This document shows positions 34,336 to 46,316 of a stretch of 64,000 nucleotides of DNA, in pieces. The notes under the pieces were generated by a model that was not told the origin of the DNA, did no database searches, and worked only from the letters and a program-made list of their open reading frames with translations. Source of the stretch: Pterobdella sp. o SKG-2022 (Eukaryota > Annelida > Clitellata > Hirudinida > Piscicolidae); contig OZ038321.1 in assembly GCA_964035795.1 (NCBI GenBank), forward strand, positions 15,059,971-15,123,970, given 5' to 3'. A program made the translations under genes and the position numbers. Numbering within the stretch: the stretch's first letter is position 1; each line of letters opens with the position of its first letter.

Positions 34336-37300
34336 TTAGAAAAAATATAAAACAAAAAAATGAGTATTAAGAAGGAATGCCGAAAGTAAATTTTTAGAAG
34401 AAGATCCTATGTAACTGCCCATGGCTAGAGCTTCTGTTGAAACATTTATAATAAATAAAATTTATAAGCCATCTGAAATTTGAGAAGAAACACTTTCGTA
34501 GACAAGTACTTACTATCAGCAGTTTTTGCAACAAACATTTCTGGATTAAGAGATCTTCCTAACTGAGTTGTGGCGAATACTTGAAACTGATAGGTGGTGT
34601 CGGGTTCTAAGTGGTGAATAGTGTGGTGAGTGTGAGGATGGTAGTAATTGTCTTTAATTTTTTCCACTTTCCATCCTTCTAAGCTTTCAATTTCGCCATG
34701 ACGTCTTACTCTAACCTTGGATGGTAATTATGCTTTTAGAAGTTAAACTTTTCAAATCAAATTTGAAAAAAAAACTTAGATAAAAAAATTAACCTTCTTG
34801 TATCTTATTTCGTATTCAATAACAGGTTTTCCGCCTGTTTTAGGTTTTTCCCACTTAAGTTTATAACTCCATGGACTTTTACTCTCGCTCGGAGAAATTA
34901 GTTTAATAGGAAATGGTTTGGCTGGTGGAGGAAACGAAGTTTTAATGAAATATTTATTTATAATTGTTAGTGTAAACTGCATAAATACTAACAAATGCGA
35001 GTAGTGGTGAAGATGACTCTTTCGGGGTCTCCAACACCCATTTCGTTTTTGGCTCGGACCAACAAATTGTAGTTGGTCTCGGGTTTGAGATTTCGGATTG
35101 TTAAAAAACTCCCTTAATGATGTATATTTTTAGTGAAATACAATGAAGCAGGATCGTGGCAATAGGTTTCTAACCTGAAACATCGCGGTATCCGTAGAAA
35201 GAAGGGAGTGAGGCTGTTTCTAAAAAATAATGCATTATAATAATTAAGATACTATTGAATTTCACTATTTTGATATATCATAATATTTATTAATATGATT
35301 CAAGTTTTTCAAATTTTCACCATTTAGGGCAAAATCTGTGATTTTTTTACGAAACTCCACTCGGTAGCCCAACAACCTAACTCCTCCAGTCATTTTAGGC
35401 GGTTTCACTTCCAAAGTCACAGTGGTTGGAGTTTGTTCCACCACCCTTACATCCGACGGAGCTCCTGGTAGTGCTGCGAATAATTATCAGTTTGCTTTAA
35501 CTCGAGTATTGAAGGAATAAGAATGAGAGAAGTTTTTATCATTTAAAAAATAATTTTTTTATTCTCACCTGCTTTGAGAAGTTTTATTTTCAACTCTTTA
35601 TTTCCTTTTGGATTGGAAACTTTACAAAAGTATTCTCCAAATATCCAGCCCTGGTCTGCTTCTTTGGTTCTGATCTGAACAATGGTCATTTAATGTGTTA
35701 AACTAAATTTCTTACATTAAAAAAATTTTTTTTCAATTATAATCTAACTTGCAAGCTAGAATTTCGATGTGTGTTAATTATAGTGAATGTGTCGTTGTTA
35801 GTGAGAGGCAGATTGTTTTTGATCCAGTGGAAAGTTGCAGGGGGGTTGGCATGGGCTTGGCAGGTTATATTATGTACTCTGCCACTCCAACTATATTCTT
35901 CTTTTGAATGGTTTGAAGAAAATCTTGGTTTGTCTGGCAAAGCAACAAAATCTCCTATATGAACAAGCTCAATACAAAATTTAAATCTCAACATAAATAG
36001 GAATTTTGAGTAGAATAAAACGCACAATAGACATTCAGAAATGCGCTTGCATTAGTGACTCCAGCTGCATTTTCTGAAGAGCACACATAGAGACCGTTAT
36101 GGTGGGGCTGAGGGTTGATGATTTTCATCTCTATGATGTTTGGAACTCTATTACTGATCATTATCTTGTCGTTGTCCTAGAGAAAGTATTGAAAAAAACT
36201 TCAATTATTATTAAGACATAAAAACAAAAGTTAGGTATTGGTAAGCACTATTTATTGATTGGAATGATTAGTACCTCATAATAGACTTATTGACAAATGG
36301 GAAAAGATATTTTCTAGTAAAAATCAATCAGTCAATTTCTACTGTTACAAAATATTTTTTTCTAATCATGTGAAAGTTTCATATAGAGAAAAAAGACTAG
36401 TGTTTAAGGTCTCTGAAAATGTTATTCAATATAATGAAAAGTATAAATATTTGTCTCAGAATATTTGATAGATTTTACAAAATCCTATAGTTTTTTCAAG
36501 TTTTCCAAAGCTTGACTGTAATGTTGAATGATTTTTGAAACAATTCCATACAAAATAGTGAGCTTAAAGTTTCAACGAGTACAACCTTATCATTATTGAA
36601 AAAGGTTTCAGCTTATGTTCTTCAATAATTGTGTTTAAAAAACTCACATGCATTTAAGTTTGATGCCATTAATAATTATAATATTCATCACATGATTAAC
36701 TTTTGAAGTTTTTTAATTTATTGAATATTTACCAAAATTGAAACGGAAAACTAACATTCAAGCCAGTTGTGAAAGGATTATGATGGTGTTTTTGAAATGT
36801 CATGTAGGGGTTGGGTTCTCCTTTCGTCTTGCATGTCACTGTTACTGCTTCTCCTTCTTGTACCGTTTTGTTCTTGAACTCGTAGATCATGGGTGGAACT
36901 GAATAATTAAATAAAATAATTTCTAAATTACTAACGTAAAAAATTTATGGCTTAAACATTGAAACTATGATTTCAACTTCCTTTATGTTTATAAACTATA
37001 TTTTCCACTTATTTATCTTCTTTAAAAAATGATTGAACCCAAAACATGTAGAGAAATGTTGGCAGAAGCTTCTCCAGCGTCGTTCACTGCTCTGCAGCGG
37101 TAAGTACCAGAATCTTCACTTCTCAATGGTTTGAACGTGATTCTGCCCAAGTGACTGTCCACTTGCACGCGATCTGATGGTGATGAAGTCAACAACTTCT
37201 CGTGTCGACCCTGGTTTGGAGCAGTGAGACATTAACTCATTTTTAAGTGCTCCAAATGTCTGATTATTGAACTTATAATTCTTCATAAATCGTCTATTCG

Positions 37301-40300
37301 AAATTATTCGACATTTGAATGCTTTTATGAAACATCGTCAAGTACAACATAAAAAATAAAATGAATATATTTTATAAATTGAAACTCCGTTATTCGTGAT
37401 AAAAATGTTTGAAAAATTTATTAAAAAGAACTTACAACTCTATAAAACTCATAGCTGGGCATTGGATCGCTTTCAGCTCTACAAAACAATGACATTTCAT
37501 TGCCTTCCGTGCCTGACTCCCTTGTCGATCCAAATACCATCATAGGAGGAACTATAATGAGTTTGAAAATAATTCGAATTTTTTATAGTTTTTAAAAAAT
37601 AATGTTAACAACAATTAAAGTGTTTTTGTGTAAAGAAATTTATTTTAAATATGAACCCTTCCTTACCATGTACAACCACAGTTATTCTTTTTTCTTCGTA
37701 TCTACCTTCACTCCCAACTTCTGCACTACACGTATAGTTTCCATTATCTTTTCTTGATATGTTAGAGACTTGCAAACCTCTTGCTACTTGCTTGTATTTA
37801 GCTCCTATTTGAACACAAACATGGTTATTATATATATAGTGTCCTTCATTACATATTATACACAACATTTTTTCCTAATATTTTGAAATTTTGTTTAAAT
37901 ATTAATCAAAACCGACCGTAGATTATTGCATTTCCATTGAACTTCCACGACATGACTGGTGGTGGATGGCTGCTGGCTTGACACTCGATCACGGCAGTCG
38001 TGTGGATGCGAGGGTGTTGTGGGTTGGGAACATGGTCGAAAGAAATGTCCTCTTTGATTTGAAACAAATGAATTTTACTTTAAGAAACAAAAAAAATTCC
38101 AACATCATTTAACTCACTTTCGCAGGCTTATACTTTAATTAATAATTGAATTTTATTACTCCAAACTGTGCATTTTAATTTTAAAACTAAATTTGATTAG
38201 CTAATAACTAAATACTTTCTACATAACAATCAAACGTAACGTACTGAAAACAGTAAGCTTGATAGACTTAGAATCGACGAAGTTGTTGGCTCTGACTGAA
38301 CACCTGTACTCTCCCGCATCGCTTTCATGGATGTGTTTTAAGAACAGCTTGCGTATTTTCGTGCCATCATTCTCCACAAATACTCGTCTGTTGAAATTTT
38401 TTTCCAATTTGAATATACCATTTTATAGCAAAAAAACCAATAATTGTCTTTTTTATTATTATTGTTGTATAAGTCATAATTATGTGTTTTTTAATTGATA
38501 TTCGATTTTTCATTGGTTTTTTTTCTTAATTCATTCAATCATAGCAGTTCTTTTTCCAAAGTTATTTTTTATCTATTGTAACATTTTACATGGTAAAAAC
38601 TTGATGCATTTTTGAGACTTTTCCAAAAATTACAAGCAACTACAAAACAGTGAAAGTTTTAAGATACCTGTTAACTTGAAGCATCAAATTGGAAGAATAT
38701 TTTAAACTGAGATCACCACCAATAAGATAAAAACCTATAATTAGGTCTTTGATCACTAAAACTCTCAAAACATTTTATTTTTTCACCTAAAAGCTTTTAC
38801 TTCAACGACAAGTGGCGTATAATGACGTTTTTATCAACGGCAAATTCACCATTTATACGAGGGGTTATTTTGGGAATCTATTGAAACTTTCTGATAATCA
38901 AGTTAGAGTAAATTAAACACATGTTTATTTATTTTCGAATTAAAAATTGAAAAAATAGAAAGTTATTACTTCTACTCAAAATAAGTTTTCAATATTTTTT
39001 TACATTGTGCTAACATAAAAGTTAGAAAAAATGCTTTATGATATCATCGTATGCTTTAATTTTCTTATATGAGTATCAACTTAACATTTAATTTTGTATC
39101 AACTCAATGAAACCGACTTTTGACAATTTCTAAACACACTGGTTTATATCACGATGTTACATTATGTAAGCTCCTAATTCCTTCTATCTTAATCAAATAA
39201 AAATATGAAAATGTTTGATGAAAGTCGACATGAGGAATGTGAAGCAAATGAAACGAAAGATATGAGTTTTCGTACGCCGTTAGATTTTTAAGCTAAAAAA
39301 TTCCAAAAAATCGAAAATCAGTTTCAAAATTTAACGGTTTTTTACAATTTTATTACCTAAAAAATTATATGTTCAAATATTTAAATTAATTTTAAATGGA
39401 CTTTCCAGCAGAATTAAAAATCTCTCAGTTGGCCTAAACAAGTTATATGACAATTTTCAAACATCAGAGTGCCTACAACACTTTTTAGGTGAATTGAGAG
39501 ATGGAGCGGACTTGAAAGTCTTAATAACTGTTGTTAAGTTTTTCAAAGGAGTGAAAGTTTTTTATGGTAGTCAAAACACCATTCATCAACTTACGGCTTT
39601 CATCGCATCTGTAAAGTTTGAACTCTCAAAGTGATGTCAAGAGCGTTTTGAAGAGCTTTAAACCCAGCCACATTTACAACAAGGCTCTAAGCAAGATTCT
39701 TCGAAGACATGAGTATTTTTAACTGAATTCTTTTTTACTTTGCAAGAAGTTACACAGAATACAACTTTTGAACAGCCATCTGCCTATGAGCTCTTTTGAC
39801 TGAGATACACCAGCGTGATGACGAACATTGTAAGCTTCAACAGTTTACAAAAGTAAGACTGGCTGAAATTGTACCAAACGGCTTCAACGGTGCTTTAATG
39901 ATATGTATATACAATAAATGACAATTGAAGTTGCAACTATTACTACGGCATCTCCCTTATACCAATTGTAGATAAATGATAGATACTTAAGTGCTTAGCA
40001 TCAGATATCAGTGAAACGGTCTTAACTTAAACCACTTCAGCTTTAAAGCGTCTACTAGCACAGATGGTGTATTATCACTGAAACAACTCAAAAATAAATG
40101 ACTTGAACAGCAAATAAGTCACTGTATTGTATCGTGGATCTCACAGCAGAGCTAGACTCGAGAAAATTTCACCAATGTTCAGTTCTCTCTCACACCTAAA
40201 CAATAAGTCGTCAACCCACAGTAGTATGAAAAGATGTCAATTAGAGGGCATCTTTTGTTATGCTTATAAAAGTTCGAATAACGTTTTTAGCCATACATTT

Positions 40301-43300
40301 TTCGTTTGACTCTTATTACGTAGCTAATGGGTTGAAAATATTTTCATTCATGCAATATTTTTCAGCTCATGAAATAAAGTTTTATAAAATGATTTCAAAG
40401 AACCCTTTAATAACGATTAGAGATTTACAAATATAAAATCTCTAGTGAAAAGCTTATATACTTTATGAAGTTTCTTTTGAAATAAGTTGTCCTCAAAAAC
40501 TTCTAAATTTAAAATGTATAATGAAAAGTTATATACTTTATATTTTTTTGAAATCTCAACAAATTTATACTAGTTTTAAGGAAAAAATGTATTCAAAACC
40601 TTATAAATATCAATTTGAATTATTTATGAATTGGTTTTAAAATTATGGAAATATGACTATATTTTTTGAGTTTTGACAGGTACAAAATTTTGTAGGTTTT
40701 AACAACATTAGGTCCTCTGTACTTACCATGAATTTAAAAAATTCAGTATTTCATAGGCAAAAATATTTTTATATAAAATAAATCAGTTTAATAAGATAAA
40801 AATTAACTTGCAAGCAGCTTTTGACCTAATTATAACTCAAACTTTCTTCCTACCAGAAGAAACATTTCAAATGTATTATATAATGCTCAAGATCTCAACT
40901 AATTAATAATATCTATTAAAATCTATATCTACTTTAAACTGTCAATGCTGAAAATTATACAACTTTGAGCCCATTATGGAACAGGTATTTGAAATAGTGA
41001 TATGGAACCATGTGTCGAGTAGTAATCACAGGCACTTCGCGCTAGCGAAAAAAACATTGAATAGCTTTAGGCTAGTTGATGAACCAATCATAGAACTCCA
41101 AAAAAATTGTGAAAGTACTGAAATAATCATTTTGAGAAGTTTTATAAAAAAAACTAACATTTATTAACTAACAAAGCTTTTTGTACAACCCGTAAATATT
41201 TAAACACTCTGATACATGACTATTTCAAGGAAAAAACACTAACATTTTTCAAAGCCTATGATTGGTCCAATTTAAAACAGCTTTTTGCAGCTTGAAACTT
41301 CTTTAGTAGTAATCCGATAAACGCGCGCAAATGATGTGAAAAAGTTATTTTAAGAACTTTATTGTTATTATTTATTTAGTTTACATCATCAAATTTTTAT
41401 GTATGCGGATGTTCGTAGTATTAGCAGCTTTTCTCAAACTGTAAAAGCTCGTTCTCTAAATTTTAAGACGCTCTTCATGTTTCTATTCCCTAAATTGGAG
41501 TTACAATTTTCGGTAAATTACATTTTCATATTTTAAATTTTATTTGTTTTAATCTTTTATCAAAAAAGGTTAAGTTTCAAAGCATGCTTTACCAAATGGA
41601 ATGAAAATAAAAACCAGGATTTCATTTGATTTTGAGCATGTATTCCTAATCGTCAATTTTCAACCACTACTATATTTACATAATATAATGATTGATAAAC
41701 TGTAATGATTGAAAGAATAACCTTGATCTACCTTTTTTTTTGACTTTTTTTCAATCTGGTTGTTTGTGAAGCCATTATGTTGAAAGTGTGTGAAACTTCA
41801 ATGAATTATTCACATCAAATCATAAACATTCATAATTTTAATTTTTTCTTCGACATATTTGTAATTTTAATTACTCAGCTTTGAAACGAAATCAATTTTT
41901 TAATTATTTTTAGTTTTTCTAAGAGCATAAGTTACTTTTTTAAACTTACGATAGCCGACTAATATGAATTTTTTTACAAAGACGAAAAATTCGAAACATC
42001 ATGCTTAAACACACCAATTTGGTTTTATAAGCATTAGACTTTTGTTGCATTTTTATCCGAATCAAAAGTTGCAGAGTAAAAAATAGCACCATGAATCAAT
42101 TTAAAAAACTATTCAATAAAAATTTAAACTTCATTAAGTTTGGGTTTGAGGATAAACAACTTGAATGAAAATTTTAGTGATTCAATGAAAAATTCAGTAA
42201 GTGTTAGAAAAATGGAAGCCTGGAAGAAAAGGCCTTTAGCCTAGCGCTTTTAAAGTTTAAACATTTATAGCAGCTCAAGTCAACGCTTTCAGGAAACGTT
42301 AACAATGATACTCTTCGTTTTGCGTCTTTCTATTTTATGTGGTTTTTTAATGAAATAGATTTTAATTAAAAAAAATATTGTGTTTTTTGTTGATGAATAA
42401 AAATTGAAAGTAATTTTGTTCAACATAATAAAGTGAGCAAATCAAAGTTAATAAAAAGCATCAGATCTGATGCATTAATAAAATTGAGTGTTAATAAAAA
42501 ATATCTTTGTAAAATTATAATTAGATTAACCCAAGAATATAAAAAAGGTTTTAACCGAATTTAGGAACTTTAAATTAAGTAAGTACAATTTAATAATGGC
42601 ACTGAAAGCTATGCAAAAAAAATCAAATAAAACCAAAACAAAATTGAATAGTTAAAAATATTTTCTAATTAAAATGTTTTCGAGGTGGTTACAACATAAA
42701 TTTTGCTTTGGTTAATTTAGCGTTATATGAAGTATACTATATTGATAAAACTCAAGTATTATTTTGATACTTAATTTTTAACTATATTTCAGAATTATTA
42801 GATTAATTGTTTTTTATTATTAAAATAATTATTTTTAATTATTATATATACTTACTATGATTTAAGCAAATGAAATTAGGACGAATTTCGAAGAGAAATG
42901 AGAAATCTAGATTGGGAAGAGATACATTTGAATTTTGATCAAGCTTGGGCTTATATTAAAAGCTAAAATACTTGATAAACTAAATGGACTGAATGTTCAT
43001 AAAGCACAAGGTCTTGATCACGTACCCCCGAGAACTTACTGCTCAGCTTTCTAAACCACTCAACATGCTTAAAAATTTTTCAGAAACAGTTAAAGAGAAC
43101 CTAATGTGCAAAAAAATCGAATGTTTTTAATTTATCTTGAACACCTAAAAAATATTCCAATGTTTTGAAGCTAAATAAAGTCTAATAGTTAGTATTAATC
43201 ATTATTAAAACATCCCTACCCTTTCTCAGCCTTGATCTCCCTCCCTGTGTTCACTTTCATCCACTGTATCTTTGCAACCCCACTGTCCACCATGAACACA

Positions 43301-43597
43301 TCATCACTGCCACCAACCTCACATACTTCACACGTGAACACAGCACTAGAGCCCACCGAAGCCTCCAATTCCGATTTGAAGGGTTTTATTCGCAGTTCGT
43401 AATACGCTGTGTATTAGAAATAGTCTCAATTTAGTTTGTTTTTTTTTTGAATTTTAGTAAAACTCTTGTTTTTATATTTTCAAAATTTTAATGAAAACTT
43501 TCTAAAGAAGTTTTTGTGAAAATTACTTACCAGAACACTCAATGATCCATAAACAAAAGTTGAATATAAAAATTATCGACTTTCTATTTTGAGACAT
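34336..43597 (-). CDS. Fas2: NCAM/Fasciclin-2-type cell adhesion molecule, complete, 17 exons, GPI-type end
   Basis: Minus-strand exons: 43597-43531, 43406-43220, 38387-38245, 38051-37917, 37804-37667, 37551-37436, 37210-37039, 36898-36756, 36176-36026, 35951-35749, 35674-35569, 35473-35321, 35219-35175, 35112-34993, 34921-34794, 34715-34514, 34433-34336. Phases close at 2307 nt, 768 aa. Residues 1-22 are a signal peptide. Five Ig domains (about 25-520) each show a Cys pair (e.g. VIECQAS/NYTCSAEV, SLFCRAE/YRCRAVN, VTCKTKG/YVCSSEN). Two FN3 domains lie at about 521-736, with TNYNLLVRAKNEMGVGDP and TTYQFQVFATTQLGRS. This is the NCAM/Fas2 plan of homophilic axon adhesion proteins. Residues 737-768 read GSYIGSSSKNLLSAFLL and a hydrophobic end without charged tail, as in a GPI signal. 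The junctions at 36756, 35951 and 35112 were chosen by phase and are the weakest. Confidence 0.9.
38388..43219. other. Large intron 2 of the NCAM/Fas2 gene
   Basis: About 4.8 kb separating the two halves of Ig domain 1. It carries a LINE RT remnant at 42890-43110. The stretch 39440-40280 has higher sequence complexity than its surroundings but no recognisable product on either strand. The rest is AT-rich. Confidence 0.5.
42890..43110 (+). mobile_element. LINE reverse transcriptase remnant in NCAM/Fas2 intron
   Basis: The plus strand reads ILDKLNGLNVHKAQGLDHVP and, after a one-base shift, RELTAQLSKPLNMLKNFSET. This matches the L+ L...KA.GPD.IP..+L...A..+ +L..+F segment that precedes the RT core of Jockey/CR1-like LINEs. 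Short and frameshifted; antisense to the host gene. Confidence 0.6.
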
Positions 43598-45293
43598 TAA
43601 TAAAATGGACTACAACTTTCAGACAACTCCGATTATCCAAAAAGATTGAACCCCCAATAATTTGACACGTAATTGACCTTAGAAATTAGAAACTTTTGAG
43701 TTTACTTTGACGTCCCAAATCTTTTTTCACAGATTCCTTCACGTCATACTTTTCCAGCGTATGAAGTGTATGCTTATATGTTAATTCAGTGCACATTTCC
43801 AGCCGTATTCATATACCCATATGTACGTTTACAAAAAAATATTTTCAAATGGTTTCGATTTTTCAGAAACTGGTTCCAAGTTTTATATTATAGTTTATCC
43901 CCATTTTTTATATTAATTTATTTTCTACATAAAATTTAATAAAGAGGATAAAAGCATAAATTTTTGCAAAATTTGAAAGCTAATTTTTTGAATATTTTTG
44001 GAAGCTGATTGGCTAAAAATAGAAATAAAAATGAAAACTAATAATTGTAAAAAAATATATAAATATAAATTGAAAAATTATTACTAGATCTTTCTCACTA
44101 ATGAATTATGATAAGCTTGAACTTATCGAAAATTTTAATTGGATGAAATTTGTTTTACATAATCTTTCAAATAGTTTTTCAAAATTACTAAGAACATATT
44201 ATGTCTCTTAATCATTAAAAACATTGAAGAGAAGATATCAACTAAAAAAGAATATAAAATAGGATTTATTTGAAGCTTTTACAAAATTAAACAAACTGGA
44301 AGGAAAAAGTTATCAAATTCAAAATTGTCTTGTTGCTTTAAAAATTTTTAATTTTTCTTCCATTTTCGCATTGTAAATATGCATTCTTGTGAGCAAAATA
44401 CATGTGTTTTCATGTTTAAGCTGGAGTTATCAATTCATACCTTCATTTCTATATGAAAATCAAGTTCGAAGATACCAGTTTCCTAAAACACAAATCTCAT
44501 CAAAACCTTTGAATCAACTTTAAATATCATACTCCAAATTTTTCTCAAAGCATCGGAGTGTCAATTTAACCCTTAAACGTCAGTTTTATTAAATTTTCAT
44601 CAAGTCATTGAAAACTCGAAAACTCTGAAAATAAACTAAAGATAAAACTTGAAAAAAGAATCAACAGCAAAAAGAAAGCCGACATTATAGGCATATTGTG
44701 GTTCAAATATCTCTTCAAAGTATAGCATTCTTATTTGAAAACATGCCTTTGGGGTCAGCTGAGAAGTTACCCTTATATAACTTCTATCCCCTTATATCTC
44801 CACTTTTGCCACAAAAAACTTTTACATCTTTCCATTAGATAACATAGAATAAATATAAAAGTAAGTGCTTTTGAATTAAATTTTTATATTTATTTGTGTT
44901 TTCAGTATAATTATCACCAAGCTTTTTGTTATTCTATCAAAAACCTTGAAATTTTTTCTAATTATCTGAATATCTAGTATCAATACTAGATAAACGAAGA
45001 AAATTTTAAGTTTAATGCCATGGAATGAGTATATACCAAGCTAACGTGTTAGCCTAAGCATAATTTGGTAAAATTATAACAAAAGCATGCTGAAGAATAT
45101 TAGAAAACTAATTCAAATTTCCTTCAATAAAAATTTTTTTTTATTTAATTACGTGTTTTATGCAAAATCTTATTGAACACAACAAAAACTGTTAAAATTT
45201 TATTTCCACATTATTTTTACAACTAAATATAAGTGCAAAAACTTGGGTTTCGCTACAGTCGGGAATTTAAAAAACTAGTTTTATTTTCAAATT
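43598..45293. other. Intergenic region upstream of NCAM/Fas2 gene
   Basis: It should contain the NCAM/Fas2 5' UTR and promoter and part of the space before ABCF2. I see no named motifs. A short palindromic motif, ATGATAAGCTTGAACTTATC near 44107, also occurs at 4436. Confidence 0.35.
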
Positions 45294-45487
45294 ATTCAAC
45301 CCGTTGCATTAGAGACAACGGGCTGCTGCGGACCTTCAACCAGTAGCTTTGTTGAAGAGTTAGGTAGAAAAGTTATCGAGGACCCTTTGGAGGCAGTATT
45401 GTTGCGTCAGAAGAGTTCCCTTGCAATTGCCCGCGGCAATGCTACCAGCATTTTTTTCTGTTTCCGCTCTTCTTCCTCTTTCTCTTA
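45294..45487 (+). mobile_element. Retroelement ORF fragment, C-terminal type
   Basis: A GC-richer stretch reads PVALETTGCCGPSTSSFVEE, then LGRKVIEDPLEAVLLRQ and SSLAIARGNATSI. The pattern LET.G.....F+.ELGR+.........Q+.S+A+.RGNA.S+ is one I recall from the C-terminal part of RT-like ORFs of many invertebrate mobile elements. The frame ends in a low-complexity Ser/Phe tail. Confidence 0.4.
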
Positions 45488-45801
45488 AGTGCAGTTTTTT
45501 TTTTCTATATCTCAATTTTCAACTTCACCAATGTATCATTTGTATATTATTTACATGCTTGTTCAAACATTGCATTAATATAAGTTAGAACTTTGTGAAA
45601 TAAAAAAGTGGAAAGTTTATTGTCTATTTTAAAAGATATAAAATCTTTTTTGTTAATAGGCTAGTTCAGTTAATCATAATGTTCTTAAAGATCAATGTAA
45701 TTTAACGATTTTCATTTCATCGACATAATAAAAAATTTAAAGATTTTATGAATTATAGTTATAGCGGTGTTGAATCTATATTAGTATATCAACACAACAA
45801 G

Positions 45802-46076
45802 CACTTTACGCCTACTATAAAAAACAAAACGTTTTTTTCCCTGACCAATAGGATTGAAGCAGGTTTAGACCAATTTGTAAAAAATCGTGACTAATTTAGA
45901 ACTTCAAATTATATCAATTATTTTAAAAAATATTATTGAAAAATAGAAAAACAAAAAATTACCCAAACAAAGCTCTCTTAGCGGGAGAAATAGCAAATTA
46001 AAAACTAGTCTAAATCTGCTTCAACCCTATTGGTCAGTGGAAAAAACATTTTGTTTTTTATAGCTAGCGTGAACTT
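45802..46076. repeat. Foldback (MITE-like) element, ~79-bp arms, upstream of ABCF2
   Basis: The left arm (45802-45880) includes CTATAAAAAACAAAACGTTT, CTGACCAATAGG and TTGAAGCAG. The right arm (about 45998-46076) is its inverted copy with few changes. A 117-bp AT-rich spacer separates them. It ends about 240 bp before the ABCF2 start codon, inside the likely promoter region. Confidence 0.85.
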
Positions 46077-46316
46077 TTACATACACTTACGTATTTAAAA
46101 AAAACTAAATTTTGGATTTAAAAAATTTGTGGATTGAGGGTTTAAAAACTTTTTAAACTAAATAATTTTAAAAAGTTAAAGCTTTTCTTGGCCTTGAAAT
46201 TATGTTGTTCATTGCTTACTAATGATTCTCCGGTTTCTTGTACACATCGTGTTTGGAAATTTTTTACTTCTTTGAAACTCTTTGAAACATAATTTTTTTG
46301 ATTAAAGTCAATAAAA

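Noticed and set aside
34446..34490. Alternative last exon of the NCAM/Fas2 gene adding only three residues (NGL) after FN3
   Set aside because: The acceptor TTTCAG is fair, but the exon at 34433-34336 gives a sensible GPI-type tail in phase. The short form was kept only as a possible minor isoform.
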